64,000 nt of DNA from Orientallactaga sibirica. Lineage: Eukaryota; Chordata; Mammalia; Rodentia; Dipodidae. Location of the stretch: the NCBI GenBank assembly GCA_036365145.1, contig JAEOAD010000004.1:54000001-54064000 (forward strand). The letters run 5' to 3'. Position numbers and translations under genes: made by a program. The notes under the pieces are model-generated. The model worked only from the letters and a program-made list of their open reading frames with translations, was not told the origin of the DNA and made no database searches. Of this stretch, positions 36,760 through 47,920 are shown piece by piece; the stretch's first letter is position 1, and each line of letters starts with the position of its first letter.

Positions 36760-37330
36760 TAATGGTGCCAGTGGTGGATTCCACCAAACATTTGAGAAAA
36801 AAATGATGCCATCATTTGTAATCTCTTCCAGAAATGTTAAAGTACAGATACTGTCGTCAATCTCATTCTGTATTAACAGTGTTATCGAAAAAGAAAAGTT
36901 ACAGACCAATAACTACCTTTGAACCTAGGCAAATGTTTTTCAAAAATATTAATAAATCTAAATGACTGATATATAAAATGAATTATATACTGTAACTTAG
37001 TTGAAAAGAAAATCCAGGTATGGTACAGTGCATCAGCATTCCCAAAAGAACTATTTTATATGCCTAATATCTGCTTTTCTAGGTAAATAAAAATATATGG
37101 TAATATGAATAGATGAAGGAAAAAGTCTCCATGTTTAAAAGTCTCAAAGGATAATGGACACTATATACACCATAATAATGAGAAACAGTAAGATATTTCA
37201 TGGATTCTGGTGCCTAAATTGTATAGTTTATATGGAAAGGCAACAGATCCTGAGTAGTAAACATCAAAATTGGAGAAAAACACTGTTGGAAGACTGACAA
37301 AACCTGACTTCAAGACTTATTCAAAGATGG
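36760..37330 (+). mobile_element. Old LINE-1 ORF2 fragment (reverse transcriptase region)
   Basis: Landmarks: 'ggtggattccaccaaacatt' at about 36773, 'gttacagaccaataactacc' at about 36897, and 'ctgacttcaagacttattca' at about 37304, in the order expected for ORF2. High divergence and many stops mark an ancient copy. Confidence 0.7.
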
Positions 37331-37831
37331 GTATGGTGTTTTGAGGACAACGTATGCTACATAGTGACTTCAAGGCAAGCCTTGCTTAACTTAGTGGACC
37401 CTGACTGCCTCTCCTCCCACCTCACAGCATCCTGGGGCATCCCTTCTGCCCCAGAAGTGGAGCACAAGAATATCTGGCAGCCACCCACCAGGGGGAAACA
37501 GTGAGTCCTATGCAACCTGCTCAGCTGGCTACATTAGGGGAGCAGGGGCAAATGTTACTGCCCCTGGCCCCACAGACAAGACAGCTGTAATCAGGATCCA
37601 AAAGATTCTGGACCTCTAACTACAACTTTTGTATAAGCCAGCTTCCAAGAACTGCTGGCACACTTGAAACCCCCAACTTGCACATCTGTGCATGACATGC
37701 CATCTCACTCCATCTGGCTCAAACTTAAAACAGAACACTCACTGAAGATTCTACAAGGGCAAATTCTTGCTTATCCCTTTACAAAATAAGACTTTTGTTT
37801 TATTCTGAGATGGGTAGATGCCAACACACAC

Positions 37832-37861
37832 CAAAAAAAAAAAAAAAAAAAAAAAAAAAAC
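37832..37861. repeat. Poly(A) run, about 30 A
   Basis: Homopolymer between the GC-richer 5' block and the ORF1 region of the L1. Confidence 0.9.
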
Positions 37862-37899
37862 AATGAACTGAGAACTGAGAGATCTCTACCAATGTTGCC

Positions 37900-38902
37900 T
37901 CATTCCACAATGGAAGCTTCCAATGAAAGCATAGACGTGACAGCAGAAATGGGATCCCAAAGTGAAAGCACAGTAAACTATATGACCCTGACCTAGTGAA
38001 TTGCTGAACAGGAAGCAAATCATAAATTAAAAAAAAAACATAAATAAAATGCAATGGAATCATCTTTTACAGCACACAACTTTCATCACTAGTCATAACC
38101 TAATTGAGAAAAAGCAGAGAGACCTCAAAAAGAGATAAATGAGTTGAAGGTGAGTCAACAAATAGAGGATCTCAATAACCAGCTGATAAAGCTTAATGAA
38201 GACATGATTAAATGCAAGAATGAATTCCAAGAAGCATCCAGAAAATCAAACCCTGAGCTGAAATTGATACTCAACAAACGTTTGGACACAATGTAGAAAA
38301 AACAAAAATCACATAGAGCTTATAAAAGCCTCCTTGGAAACCCTCACCAACTGAGGAGATCATGTAGAGGACAGAACCTCAGAACTGGAAGACAAGACAG
38401 AAAAAATTGTCTGGTAGTCCAAAAAAATTGGTGTTTAAAAAATCACGTGAAAATATGAGGGAATTGTGGGATACCCTAAAATGATCAAGCATCCAGATAA
38501 TGGGTATACCAGAAGGGAAGAAATTCAGGCCAAAAGCATGGAGAACATATCCAACAGAATTATTGAAGAAAACATTTCCACTCTTTCAAAAGGGAGACCT
38601 ATTCAGATACATAAAGTTCACAGAAACCAAACAGACTGGACTGAAGAAGAAATTCTCCAAGGCACATTATAGTTAAAACTCTAAACAACAAAAACAAGAA
38701 AAATTGCTAAAAGCAGCAAGAGAGAAATAACTCATTATATACAAAAGCAGTCTCATCAGAATTACCACAGAAATTTCAATGGAAACACTGAAGGCCAGAA
38801 GGGCTTGGAATGGAGTACTTTAAGGTCTAAAATCTGTGGTTTCCAACCCAAACTACTGTACACAGAGACAAATATCCTCATAATAGATGGTGAAAATGTT
38901 CC
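37900..38902 (+). pseudogene. LINE-1 ORF1 pseudogene
   Basis: ORF1p is the trimeric RNA-binding chaperone of the L1 particle. An N-terminal coiled coil with leucine heptads is readable at about 38095-38290. The RNA-recognition/C-terminal part is open at 38466-38672, with ENISNRIIEENISTLSKGRP followed by QIHKVHRNQTDWTEEE, a hallmark ORF1 block. After the stop, the stretch 38690-38902 matches the ORF1 end and the junction before ORF2. The start codon region cannot be fixed and several stops interrupt the coiled-coil part. It is inactive. Confidence 0.82.
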
Positions 38903-39015
38903 TTTTATAGTCTATTGAGGTTAGTTGTTCAACTTTTGGGGAGTATTCCCTGAAGTGTTCTCTGTAAGTTTGTCTTTGTGTTCATATAATCATAGAGCTG
39001 GTTTTTATCATGGAA
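38903..39015 (-). other. Inverted L1 segment, about 113 bp
   Basis: The plus strand here matches the plus strand of the minus-oriented L1 at 15440-15550 ('ctctgtaagtttgtctttgt', 'gctggtttttatcatggaa'). It is therefore antisense inside an otherwise sense L1. Its reverse complement is exactly the sequence expected right after 38902, so it is an in-place inversion at a deletion junction. Confidence 0.82.
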
Positions 39016-40007
39016 CTTAAACAAGCATCCCACCAATGGGATCTCATGAAGCCAACAAGCCTTTTTTTTTTTTCATTTTTTTTTTTTTTTGAGGTAGGGT
39101 CTCACTAGCTCAGGCTGACCTGGAATTCACTAGGTAGTCTGAGGGTGGCCTCGAACTCATTGTGATCTGCCTACCTCTGCCTCACTAGTGCTGGGATTAA
39201 AGGCGTGCACCACCACGCCTGGCTTAACAAGTTTTTGCACAGACAAACATACCATAATCAGAGACAAGAGATTACCCACCAAATGGGAGAAAACTTTTGC
39301 AGGCTATACCATTGACAGAGGCCTAATACCTAGAATCTACAAAGAACTCAAAAAACTAAGCAATAATAATAATAATAATAAAAACACCCAATTCCAAAAA
39401 TGGGGCAGAGAACTGAATAGGGAGTTTTCAGAGGAAGAAACATAAATGGGTAACACATACTTAAGAAAATGTTCAACATCCCTAACCATCAGAAAAGTGC
39501 AAATTAAAACCAATATGAGATTCAACCTTATTTCAGTAAGTATTACAACCATTAAAAAATCAAATGACAGCAAATGTTGGTGAGAATGTGAAGAAAGAAC
39601 AGTCATCCACTGTTAGTCTGATTATAAGCTTGTACAACCACTATGGAAATCGATATGGAGACTCCTGAAAAGGATGGATATAGAGCTGCCAACAGACCCA
39701 GTTATTACCTTATTGGGCATTTATCCTAAATATTCAATGGTGCACTACAGGAATATTTGCTTAACCTTGTTTATAGATACCATTTGTTTATAGGTAAGAA
39801 CTGGAATCAACCCAGATGCCCATCATTGGATGAATGGATAACAAAGTTGTGATACATTTACACAATGAAATTCTACTCAGAAATTTAAAAAATGACACCA
39901 TGAAATTTGTAGAAAAATGGACAGACTTGGAACAGATCACAGGCAGTGAACTCACACAATCACAGAAAGAAAATTGCCACATGGTCGCACTCATCTGTGG
40001 TTCCTAA
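39016..40007 (+). pseudogene. LINE-1 ORF2 C-terminal fragment split by B1
   Basis: Starts with 'caatgggatctcatgaagcc', is interrupted by a minus-strand B1, and continues with [20 protein letters not shown] and KELKKL (39280-39357). It runs on to the ORF2 stop at 40005-40007, which matches the stop position of the other local L1s. An (AAT)n expansion lies at 39362-39381. Frame breaks are present and the catalytic domains are absent. Confidence 0.85.
39065..39224 (-). mobile_element. B1 SINE with TSD
   Basis: Reverse-complement B1 with oligo(T) lead, 'ggcctcgaactcattgtgat' and the 'gcgtgcaccaccacgcctgg' terminus. The flanks 'aacaagctttt' (39054-39064) and 'aacaagttttt' (39226-39236) are an 11-bp TSD with one mismatch. 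Confidence 0.95.
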
Positions 40008-40243
40008 CCTGGATCAGTTCAAGTTGCTGACCCAAAAGGCATCTTGAGACCTGGACAATAGGTATGAAAAGGCTTGGGGGGATAAAGTCTGGGGGAGGAA
40101 AGGGGAAGGGTAAGAGTTGGGGGAAGCACAAAACTTAACCTAAAATGAACTGGTAACATAGAAACCTTTATCCTTGAAGATAGATTAAAAGGATGAACCC
40201 TCAACAAAAGCATAGGGGGAGCACCTAAAAAGAAGAGCCCTGG

Positions 40244-40394
40244 CCGGGAGTGGTGGCGCACGCCTTTAATCCCAGCACTCGGGAGGCAGAGGTAGGAGGA
40301 TCACTGTGAGTTCGAGGCCACGCTGAGACTACATAGTTAATTCCAGGTCAGCCTGAGCTAGAGTGAAATGACTGAAACCCTACCTCGAAAAACC

Positions 40395-40420
<26 letters not shown>
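40244..40420 (+). mobile_element. B1 SINE in an L1 3' UTR
   Basis: Starts 'ggccgggagtggtggcgcac' and ends in about 23 A. 'gccctgg' flanks both sides as a short TSD. The 3' part holds a small internal duplication ('gagtgaaatgactgaaaccc'). Confidence 0.95.
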
Positions 40421-40425
<5 letters not shown>

Positions 40426-42609
40426 CCCTGGAGAGGGTGGCATGAAGCCTAACCTTGAATATTTATTTGTATTTACTTTTATTCGTTTTTTGACTCTGGC
40501 CTTTAACTCCCAGTACTAGAATGTGCTTAACACCCACAAAGAGCTATTGATCAGAGAGACCTCACATAAGAATATCCCTAGCATCAGGAAAATGCAAATA
40601 AAAACAACTATGAGATTTTACTATGAGGTCCCCAAAACAAGACAGGCTACTGTCAAAGCACTTGGTTACCCACTTGAGGTAAATGGTAAGACCCTACTGC
40701 TGATAACACTGTATGCTGCTGGCATGGAACATTAAGCGACCTGGCCAGAATCCAGAAGAGAGCCAGGCCACTGATAGTCTGTCTAGTGCTGGAAAACACT
40801 TCATGAGGTACTGGGGTAAAGTGCCCAAAAACTGTCTGAACAGCCAGAGATCTAAGCTACTCAAAAGCCAACACTCTAACAGGATGTACACAGCAGAGCA
40901 ATAATGGCTCAAAGCCTCAGTTGATACCCAATAGCTTTCTGATTGGCTAAGACATCCACTCAATGGAAAGAATCCCATATCTGGAACTGGGAACCAGGTC
41001 AGAATCCTAAGAAGACAAAGATTGTGCTCTCCAAAGTCAAGCTCCCACTAATCTTGGGTCAAAAGAGGGAATACATCCATCATATTCTCCTTGAATTACT
41101 AAACTTTGCTCCATTTAACCTGTGCTAACTTCACTCTGTATTGGATAATCTGCTTTTCTTTTTCAGATGGTAGTAAGATTGAGGAGATAAACTACCCCTC
41201 ACACTTCAGCCAAGCCCCAGCTGAAACCATAGAGGAATTGGGGAAGTAAGCAAGAATGCAGCTTCCATGGTCAGCATTAGAGTGAAGGAGACGGATGTTG
41301 AGGACTCTTAACACCTACCAAAGCAGAGATCCAGATGTTCCTAAGGTCCATCACTGAAGTAGACTTAAATCACACTCAACACAGCTCAGGGAATTTTGTG
41401 GAAGAGGGGCTGAAAGACTGTTAGTGCCACAAGTTTGGACATCATGCCCAGAGGCACTGCCTCTACCTAATAACTGACCACTTAGTATGTCCATAATTAC
41501 TAAAAAATGAATTAAAAAAATAAGAATCACCATGGAAAGTATCACTATATCTGTCTAAAGTTATACTATAAAGCCATAGAAACAAACAAACAAAAAAAAA
41601 GACCCGAACCACAGCCCAAGTAATTGAAGCTATTTGATCTTTGACAACGGAGCCAACAACTTACACTGGAGAAAAATGCATCTTCAACATATGGTGCCCC
41701 AAAATTGGATAATCACATATTGAAAAAATAAAACTAGACACACTCCTCTCACTGTGAAGAAAAATCAACTCCAAGTAGATTAAAGACCTTAATACGAGAT
41801 CTGAAACTCTCAAACTACTAGATGAAAAAATAGGGAAAGCTCTCCATGATATAAGAGTTGGAAAGGACTTCCTGACTAATACTCTAGTAGTCCAGGAAAT
41901 TTAATAATCATTTAACCAGTGGGATCTCATGAAGCTAAAGTACTTTTGTACAGCAAACATACCATAAACATAGCCAACATACTATCCACAGAATGGGAGC
42001 AAATATTCACCAGCTATACTATTGTCAGAATCTACAAATAACTCAAAAAAAAAAAAAGAAAGAAAAAAGAAAAGAAAAAGAAAAAGAAAGCAATAAAAAA
42101 ATCAAACAGCCCACTCATAAAATGGGGAAGAGAACTGAATATGGAATTTTCAATGGAAGAAATACAAGTGGCTAATACTCACATAAGAAAATGTTTAACA
42201 TCCCAAACCGTCTGGAAAATGCAAATTGAAACAGCTATGGTATTCCACCTTACATCCAATCAAGAAGAGCAATCATTAAGAAAATCAGATGACAATAAAT
42301 GTCAGTGAGGATGTGGGGAATTCACTGCTGCTGAGAGTGCAAACTTACACAATCACTATGGAAATCAATATGGAGACTCCAGGAAAAAATATGAAAATAG
42401 AGCTACTAAGTAAGCCCGCTACTCCTCTACTGGGCATCCACCCTAAAGGCCCCACTCTTCACTGCAGTGACATTTGCTCACCCATGTTTATAGCTGTTCA
42501 ATTCATCATAGCTAAAGACTGGAATCTGTGATTGAACACAGATGCCCTTCATTTGATGAATGGATAATGAAGATCTGGTACATGTACACAAAGCATTAAG
42601 AAAAAATGA

Positions 42610-43339
42610 TATTGCAATCAGGTTCACATTGCTGGCAGAACACACCCAATGTGGTAGTTTGAATATATGTCCCCTAATATATTCAGTGTTTTATTAGCTT
42701 ATAGCTTGCATCTGTAATCACCTTGCTAGAGGCAATGTCACTGGGTGGTTCTTAAGGTGTGGTGGTGGGTTTGAGATTCCATTGTAAAGATATGAAAGTG
42801 TGCCTAATAGGAGTTCCTGAAGTGTGCTATGGCTTTTGGTGGTTGTTTTGCTCAGCGTGCTGTGTGCCTGGTTGGGTTTCTCTCTCTTGCCTGGTCCTGA
42901 GAGAGCAGGACACTTCTTCTGCCATTATGGAACTTCCCCCTGGATCTGTAAGCTTCAATAAATAATATCCCTTCCTCTATAACTGTGCCTGGTCTGGAAG
43001 TTCATCTCAGCGAACCTGAAGCTGTCTGCTACACCCGACCAAGAGCAGTTTGTGGAATAAAGGGTTTATTTTGGCTAACAGACTCGAGGGGAAGCTCCAT
43101 GATGGCAGGAGAAAATGATGGCATAAACAGAAGGTAGACATCACCTCTGGGCCAACATCAGATTGACTTGACACTGGCGACAGAAGAGTGTGCCAAACCA
43201 CTGGCAAGAGGAAGCTGGTTATAACACCCATAAGCCCACTCCTAACAATACACTGCTTTAATTTCCAAATTGCCATCAGCTGAGACAGGGCATTCAGAAC
43301 ACCTAAGTTTATGAGGAACACCTGAATCAAACCACCACA
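42610..43339 (-). mobile_element. MaLR LTR inserted in L1, itself interrupted
   Basis: A minus-strand MaLR LTR is split into 42610-42649 (its U5 end: the reverse complement of the 'gccagcaatgtgaacctgac' block seen at 57811-57830) and 43034-43339 (the rest, reading 'gaatcaaaccaccaca' at its outer end). A perfect 5-bp TSD AATGA flanks it at 42605-42609 and 43340-43344. It is the same subfamily as the LTRs at 57494 and 59020. Confidence 0.9.
42650..43033 (+). mobile_element. MaLR LTR inserted within another MaLR LTR
   Basis: 384-bp LTR of a different MaLR subfamily, starting 'tgtggtagtttgaatata' and ending 'ctgtctgctaca', with AATAAA near 42959. It is flanked by CCCAA (42645-42649) and CCCGA (43034-43038), a 5-bp TSD in which one copy shows a CpG-type change. 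It interrupts the minus-strand LTR 39 bases from that LTR's end. Confidence 0.88.
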
Positions 43340-44625
43340 AATGATATAATGAGATTTGTAGGAACATGGATGGTCTTTGGACTGATCATATTCAATGAAC
43401 TCACACAACCACTGCATGGTCTTACTCATCTGTGGTTCCTAACCTGGAACAGCTTGATTTGCTGGCATACCTGGCAGCCAGCTTGAGAGATAGATAATAG
43501 GGATGGAAGAGTTTGGGGGGAGTGAATGGGAGGGTGGAGGGAGATACAAATAAAAACAAATCCAAAGTGAATTGGTAGCATAGAAAAGTTCCTCTTAGAA
43601 AGTAGACCAAAACATATACCTTCAATAGGAGTATGAAGGGATTGTCTGGTAAGAAGGGCCCTGGAGAGGGTGGGATGAAGCCTAACCCTAACTACTAGAA
43701 TTTGTTCACAACCCACATTTAGCTTTTGATCAGAGAGACCTATGATATCCCCAAAACAAGGCAGGTGTCTGCCAAAGCACTTGATTACCCACCCGAGGCA
43801 AAAGGTAAGGCCCTATTGGTAAAGGTACCACATTATGCCAACACAGAATATCAAGAGATTTGACTAGAACCTGGAAGGAAGCCAGTTTCCTAATGGTTAG
43901 TTCGTATAGTGCTGGAAAGCACTACATGAACTGCTGGGGTAAAATAGCCAACAAGTTGTGAGAAAGCAGAAGACACTGCTATATTAAGGCAACCAACCTG
44001 ACAAAACTACACGCCTGTGCAATGGTGGTACCCAGCATAGGTGGATAACCAATGGCTTTCTGATAGGCTAAAAGATCTGCTTAGTGGAAAGGAACCCACA
44101 GCTGGAATTGGAAACCAAATCAGAATCCTATGAAGACTAAGATTATGGTCTCCAACAAAATGGTCCCATCAGTTTTTGGCCAAAAGGAGGCTACACCTAT
44201 CAAAATCTCTTTAAATTAGCAATGCCTATCCCCTGTAACCTATGCTGATTTCACTCTCCATTGTAGCATTTGTTTTTTTTTTTTTTCTTTTTCATAAGGC
44301 AGTGAGAATGTAGCACAACCAAAATCAATCAACAAGACAAAAAAAGATAGCTGTCTCCCTGGAAGGAGATGAACCACCTCTTGCACATCAGCTAGGGCTC
44401 CCAAGAAATGACAGTTGTGTTGGTGAGATGAGTAAGAGTGCTGTTTTCATGGTAAGCATGACAACCTGCATAGGATGATGGAGACATACCTGGAGGGAAC
44501 TCAAATATATGAAGGCAGAAATCCTTGCTGAGAGCTCAACACTAAAGAAGACTTAGAACCCACCAACTATGGCTCAGGTAATTTTGCAAAAGAGGTGGTA
44601 GAAATATTGTAAGAGCCAAAACTTC

Positions 44626-44829
44626 CTTCCATTCTTAGACCTTTTCACCCCCCTGTATTCTGCACCACCACTTTCCTGTATGCTATTTCCTTCCTTAATC
44701 CGTCCCTGTTTCTCCTTTCTCCAAGCCTTAATCTAGCTTCCTGCCCACTAGGACTTCCACATTTCACCTTGAAAGGTTCATCTTTTTACCTATGTTCTGG
44801 ATTCTATTCTCATGTGAATTTTCAGGTTA
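44626..44829. other. Pyrimidine-rich unassigned DNA
   Basis: C/T-rich stretch after the broken L1 3' UTR; nothing recognised. Confidence 0.4.
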
Positions 44830-45035
44830 TTTCTTTAAATTTTTTCATTTATCTATTTGTGTTCACGCATGTATGTGTGTGTGTAAACACCCAGCAGATA
44901 CTCTTGTCATTGCAAATGAACTCCAGAATGTTCACCAGTTTTTGCATCTAGCTCATGTGGTGGTTTGGGAATGAACCCAGGTTTTCAGTCTTTGCAAGCA
45001 AATAAATTTAACCACTGATTCATTTTCTTAGACTC
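44830..45035 (-). mobile_element. tRNA-derived SINE, degenerate
   Basis: Old reverse-complement copy: 'cattgcaaatgaactccaga', 'gcatctagctcatgtggt', and the final 'taaccactgattcattttct'. Confidence 0.78.
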
Positions 45036-45401
45036 AAATTCTCTTTTTTATCATCAATTTTATTATCATAGATTATAATGTTTCTAGCTATTTCTTCCTT
45101 TCTCTTTCTTACCTTTTAAGTTTTCTTAAATCTCCTCAATCTTATAAGCAAAATAAATAAAATTTATTTTCACTAAGAGCCCAGTAATTTATATTAGTTG
45201 AATCTTCTTAATGTCAGGAATTATAAACTGGAAATACAAAACATAAGCATGTGATGGCCCTGAACATGACAACAATCCAGGGAAATGGAGACCAGTGGTA
45301 AAGGGGTACAAGACTATAATCTATGTTAAAATATATATGCATTATGTTAATATATAGATATGTTAAATAGATATGAAAGCCTAAAGTAAACTTCTCTCAT
45401 T
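45036..45401. other. Unassigned AT-rich DNA
   Basis: Nothing recognised. Confidence 0.4.
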
Positions 45402-45716
45402 AAAGAAGAAGAAAAAGAGGAAGAGAAGGATGAGGAAGAGAAAAAAGAGGAGGAGGAGGAGGAAGAGAAGGTAGAGGATAAAGAAGAGGAAAATGAGAAA
45501 TAGAAGAGGAAGAAGAAGGAGGAAGAAGAGGAGGAGAAGGAGAAGAAGAAGAGGAGAATGAGGAAGAGGAGGAAAAGGAGAATAAGATGAAGAGGAGGAA
45601 AAGGAGGAGAAGGAGAAGAAGAAGAGGAGGATGAGGAGGAGAAGGAGAAGAGGAGGAGGAAGAAGAGGAGGAGGAAGAGGAAGAAGAAAAAGAGAAAAAT
45701 AAGAAGGGGAAGAAGA
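45402..45716. repeat. Polypurine (GAA/GGA)n tract, about 315 bp
   Basis: Almost every base on the plus strand is A or G, with only scattered T. Units are mixed gaa, gga and gaggaa. The two long minus-strand frames (Ser/Phe/Leu/Pro-rich) that cross it are products of the repeat, not genes. Confidence 0.95.
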
Positions 45717-46424
45717 AAATAGGCAAGGTCCACAAATATGCTGCTATCCACTGAAGACACTCCAGAATCCATGTTGTAGAGCGGCTAAGACTCAAGCAGC
45801 AGTATAAATCAATGTGGTTGATCAGTCAAGGTGTTAAGGTCAGATGGCAGATGGCTACATGACTGGTTGGAAGTTGTGAGTGATGATTTCAGAGGGAAGG
45901 GGACAGAAAATGGGAAGTTCCAAAGTATGTATGTAATATTCTCTGAAGTGTGAGTTTTTCTACAACTGTAAAACCACATGTGAAAACAATAACAACTAGT
46001 AAGCCAAAGATGCCAAATTGAGCTTTCTTATATCAAAGGGGAAAGTTGTCATAATCAAAAGATCAAGAAAGAGGTATGGTAAACCCCTTTGACTTGAAAC
46101 TGTAGGGGAAGCTTCTTGTTGGGAGCAAGACAATCTATGGAAGCCATTATTGTTTCTAGAACAGTAGATTAAAAAAAAAAAAAAAAACAGTCTTGCAAAC
46201 CTGTGGTTATCAGTTCATATGAAGACCAGTCTCCAGTCCCTTTCTGGCTTCTCCATGGTCTTTATGTCCTGGAGTGGCGTAGCACTTCCATTTTGCATGA
46301 TTTACTGGACAGAATATGTAGTGCCAGAGGGTAGCAGTGCTCTCTGTGCCTCACCAAGCCCACGAGTGCTTCTAGCATGTTGTTCATGCTTATTCCTTGA
46401 CTTTAAACAGTTCTGTTTTCATGC
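45717..46424. other. Unassigned DNA with an A18 run
   Basis: A poly(A) of about 18 sits at 46171-46188 without a recognisable retroelement in front of it. A plus frame at 46219-46482 (87 codons) overlaps the L2 that follows and shows no domain. Confidence 0.4.
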
Positions 46425-46705
46425 TCCTTGGTTAATTCCTACTCAATCATCTAGACACAACCTAATTAACCTTTTGTTCTAGGAAGCTCTCCTCTGCTAT
46501 ATATTCTGTTAAGGGCATAAATGTTCCCAAAATATCACTCCATTCATAATTGCTTGTTTATTTATCCATATTTCTTACTTGCCACTAAGCAGGTGATTGG
46601 GGGGATAATGTCTGCTTGCTAATAGTTGCTTTCATATCACCCATGATTCCTAGTCCATAGCAGATCCTCCCTATATGTATGATTATTAACAGGTGATTGA
46701 AACAT
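46425..46705 (+). mobile_element. LINE-2 3' fragment, ancient
   Basis: Aligns by eye to the L2 3' end: 'ggttaattcctactcaatca' (mid), 'ctaggaagctctcctctgc', 'tgcttgtttatttatccata', and the end 'ccatagcagatcctccctat'. High divergence fits a mammal-wide element. Confidence 0.65.
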
Positions 46706-46822
46706 TGCCTGAACAGGAGATGCTTTCATCTTAGCTTTTGAAAAAGAGAAACAATATAAAAAAGGCCATTTCGGGAATGGTTGAATAGCACATATAAAAA
46801 TATAGTCAAAATTGTCTAATTA

Positions 46823-47102
46823 GGGCTAGAGAGATGGCTTAGGAGTTAAGGCGCCTGCCTCCTAAAACTAAGAACACTGGTTCCAATCTCCAGTGGTTCC
46901 AATCTCCAGGTCCCACATTTAGCCAGATGCAAAGTGATGCAAGGGCACAATCCTGCACTTGCCCACAAGGGGGCGCACACATCTGGATGTCGTTCACAGC
47001 AGCTGAGAGACTGCTGGCACGCCCATCTGTCTCCCTCTCCCTCTCTCTCTGTCTGTCTCTCTCTAAAAATAAAAAATAAATAAATAAATAATTTTTTTAA
47101 AA
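46823..47102 (+). mobile_element. tRNA-derived SINE, long variant, with TSD
   Basis: Long-form copy with the extra 'gggcacaatcctgcacttgc' segment and an internal repeat of 'ggttccaatctccag'. 'tgtctaatta' flanks it at 46813-46822 and 47103-47112. Confidence 0.94.
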
Positions 47103-47112
47103 TGTCTAATTA

Positions 47113-47549
47113 TTTCCTCTCTGCCACCATGTGTGTCAGTGTTTTATGTCTTTATTTGTAATGCTTGGAATCACACTGTAGGCCTTGCTTGTATAAGCCA
47201 AGAGCTCTGCCACTAAGCTATAGCCTAAGCTTTGTGTCTACTGGTTATAAGAGTCTTTGGCTGATACAGGGACCAGATCAATAGTTTTCATCAACAGTTT
47301 TGTGCAAGTTGGAGAAATAAGATTGCAAGCAGGTTAACTCTGCCCTCTTATAAACACATTACAGATTTCCTACCACAATAACTTCTAGGTAATTAAAGAA
47401 AAAAGGTTTATAAATCAACTTCCCAAGGGAAACTCAGAGGAAGCAACATAGTTACCATCTTTTCACAAACCAAGAAAATTTCTAGTCAGAGTAAAATTCC
47501 CAGTGGAATATAAAGGACTTAATTCATGCTACTTCTCAAGTAATAAATG
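47113..47549. other. Unassigned DNA
   Basis: No gene or repeat recognised. Confidence 0.4.
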
Positions 47550-47563
47550 AAAGCACAAAATAG

Positions 47564-47811
47564 GGTTGGAGAGATGGCTTAATAGTTAAGGTGCTTGCCT
47601 GCAAGGCCTAAGAACACGTTTGAATTTCCATGTCCTACATAGCCAGATGCACAGTGGCACAGAATGCAGTGTCTCGCATGTGCATAAGGGGCATACAGGT
47701 CTGGAGTTTGTTCCCAATGGCTGAAAGGCCCTGCTGCGCCCATTCTCTATCTCTCTCTGCCTCTTTCTCTCTCTATATCTGTCAAAAAATGAATAATAAT
47801 AATGATAAAAG
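47564..47811 (+). mobile_element. tRNA-derived SINE, long variant, with TSD
   Basis: Starts 'gggttggagagatggcttaa' and has the long-form segment ('tctcgcatgtgcataagggg'). Flanks 'aaagcacaaaata' (47550-47562) and 'aaaacacaaaata' (47812-47824) form the TSD. Confidence 0.93.
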
Positions 47812-47875
47812 AAAACACAAAATAAAATTACAGAATAAAAATTTCTCCCAATTTCATTGTCACAATCAGCTATAT

Positions 47876-47920
47876 TTGCAAGCAAGCACCTTTAACTACT
47901 GAACCATCTCTCCAACATGA
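47876..47920 (-). mobile_element. tRNA-derived SINE head fragment
   Basis: Only the tRNA-like head is present: 'gcaagcacctttaactactg' then 'aaccatctctccaac'. Confidence 0.75.

Larger units (their letters stand above)
37331..41477 (+). mobile_element. Rearranged LINE-1: 5' region, ORF1, small inversion, ORF2 tail, 3' UTR
   Basis: Order on the plus strand: GC-richer 5' UTR-like DNA (37331-37830), an A30 run (37832-37861), ORF1 remnant, ORF1-ORF2 junction zone to about 38902, an inverted segment of about 113 bp, then the ORF2 C-terminus (39016-40007) and the 3' UTR (40008-41477). About 3 kb of ORF2 is missing. Two B1 elements (39065-39224 minus, 40244-40420 plus) are inserted. The 3' UTR loses its match before the usual A-rich end, where another L1 begins. 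Confidence 0.85.
41520..44625 (+). mobile_element. LINE-1 (ORF2 tail and 3' UTR) with nested MaLR LTRs
   Basis: ORF2 sequence starts near 41545 ('ttatactataaagccataga'), runs through C-terminal landmarks (about 42190-42530, e.g. LLGIHPK) and ends at a stop at 43440-43442. The 3' UTR follows to about 44625, then homology stops without an A tail, so the 3' end is lost. Two MaLR LTRs occupy 42610-43339. The A/GA-rich stretch 42043-42091 is an internal expansion. Confidence 0.85.

Noticed and set aside
42650..43339. A single large palindrome or DNA transposon with terminal inverted repeats
   Set aside because: The inverted 'tgtggt...accaca' ends come from two MaLR LTRs in opposite orientation, each with its own 5-bp TSD.
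45347..45795. Two minus-strand frames of 131 and 141 codons
   Set aside because: They run across the polypurine tract and encode only Ser/Phe/Leu/Pro-rich repeat peptide.
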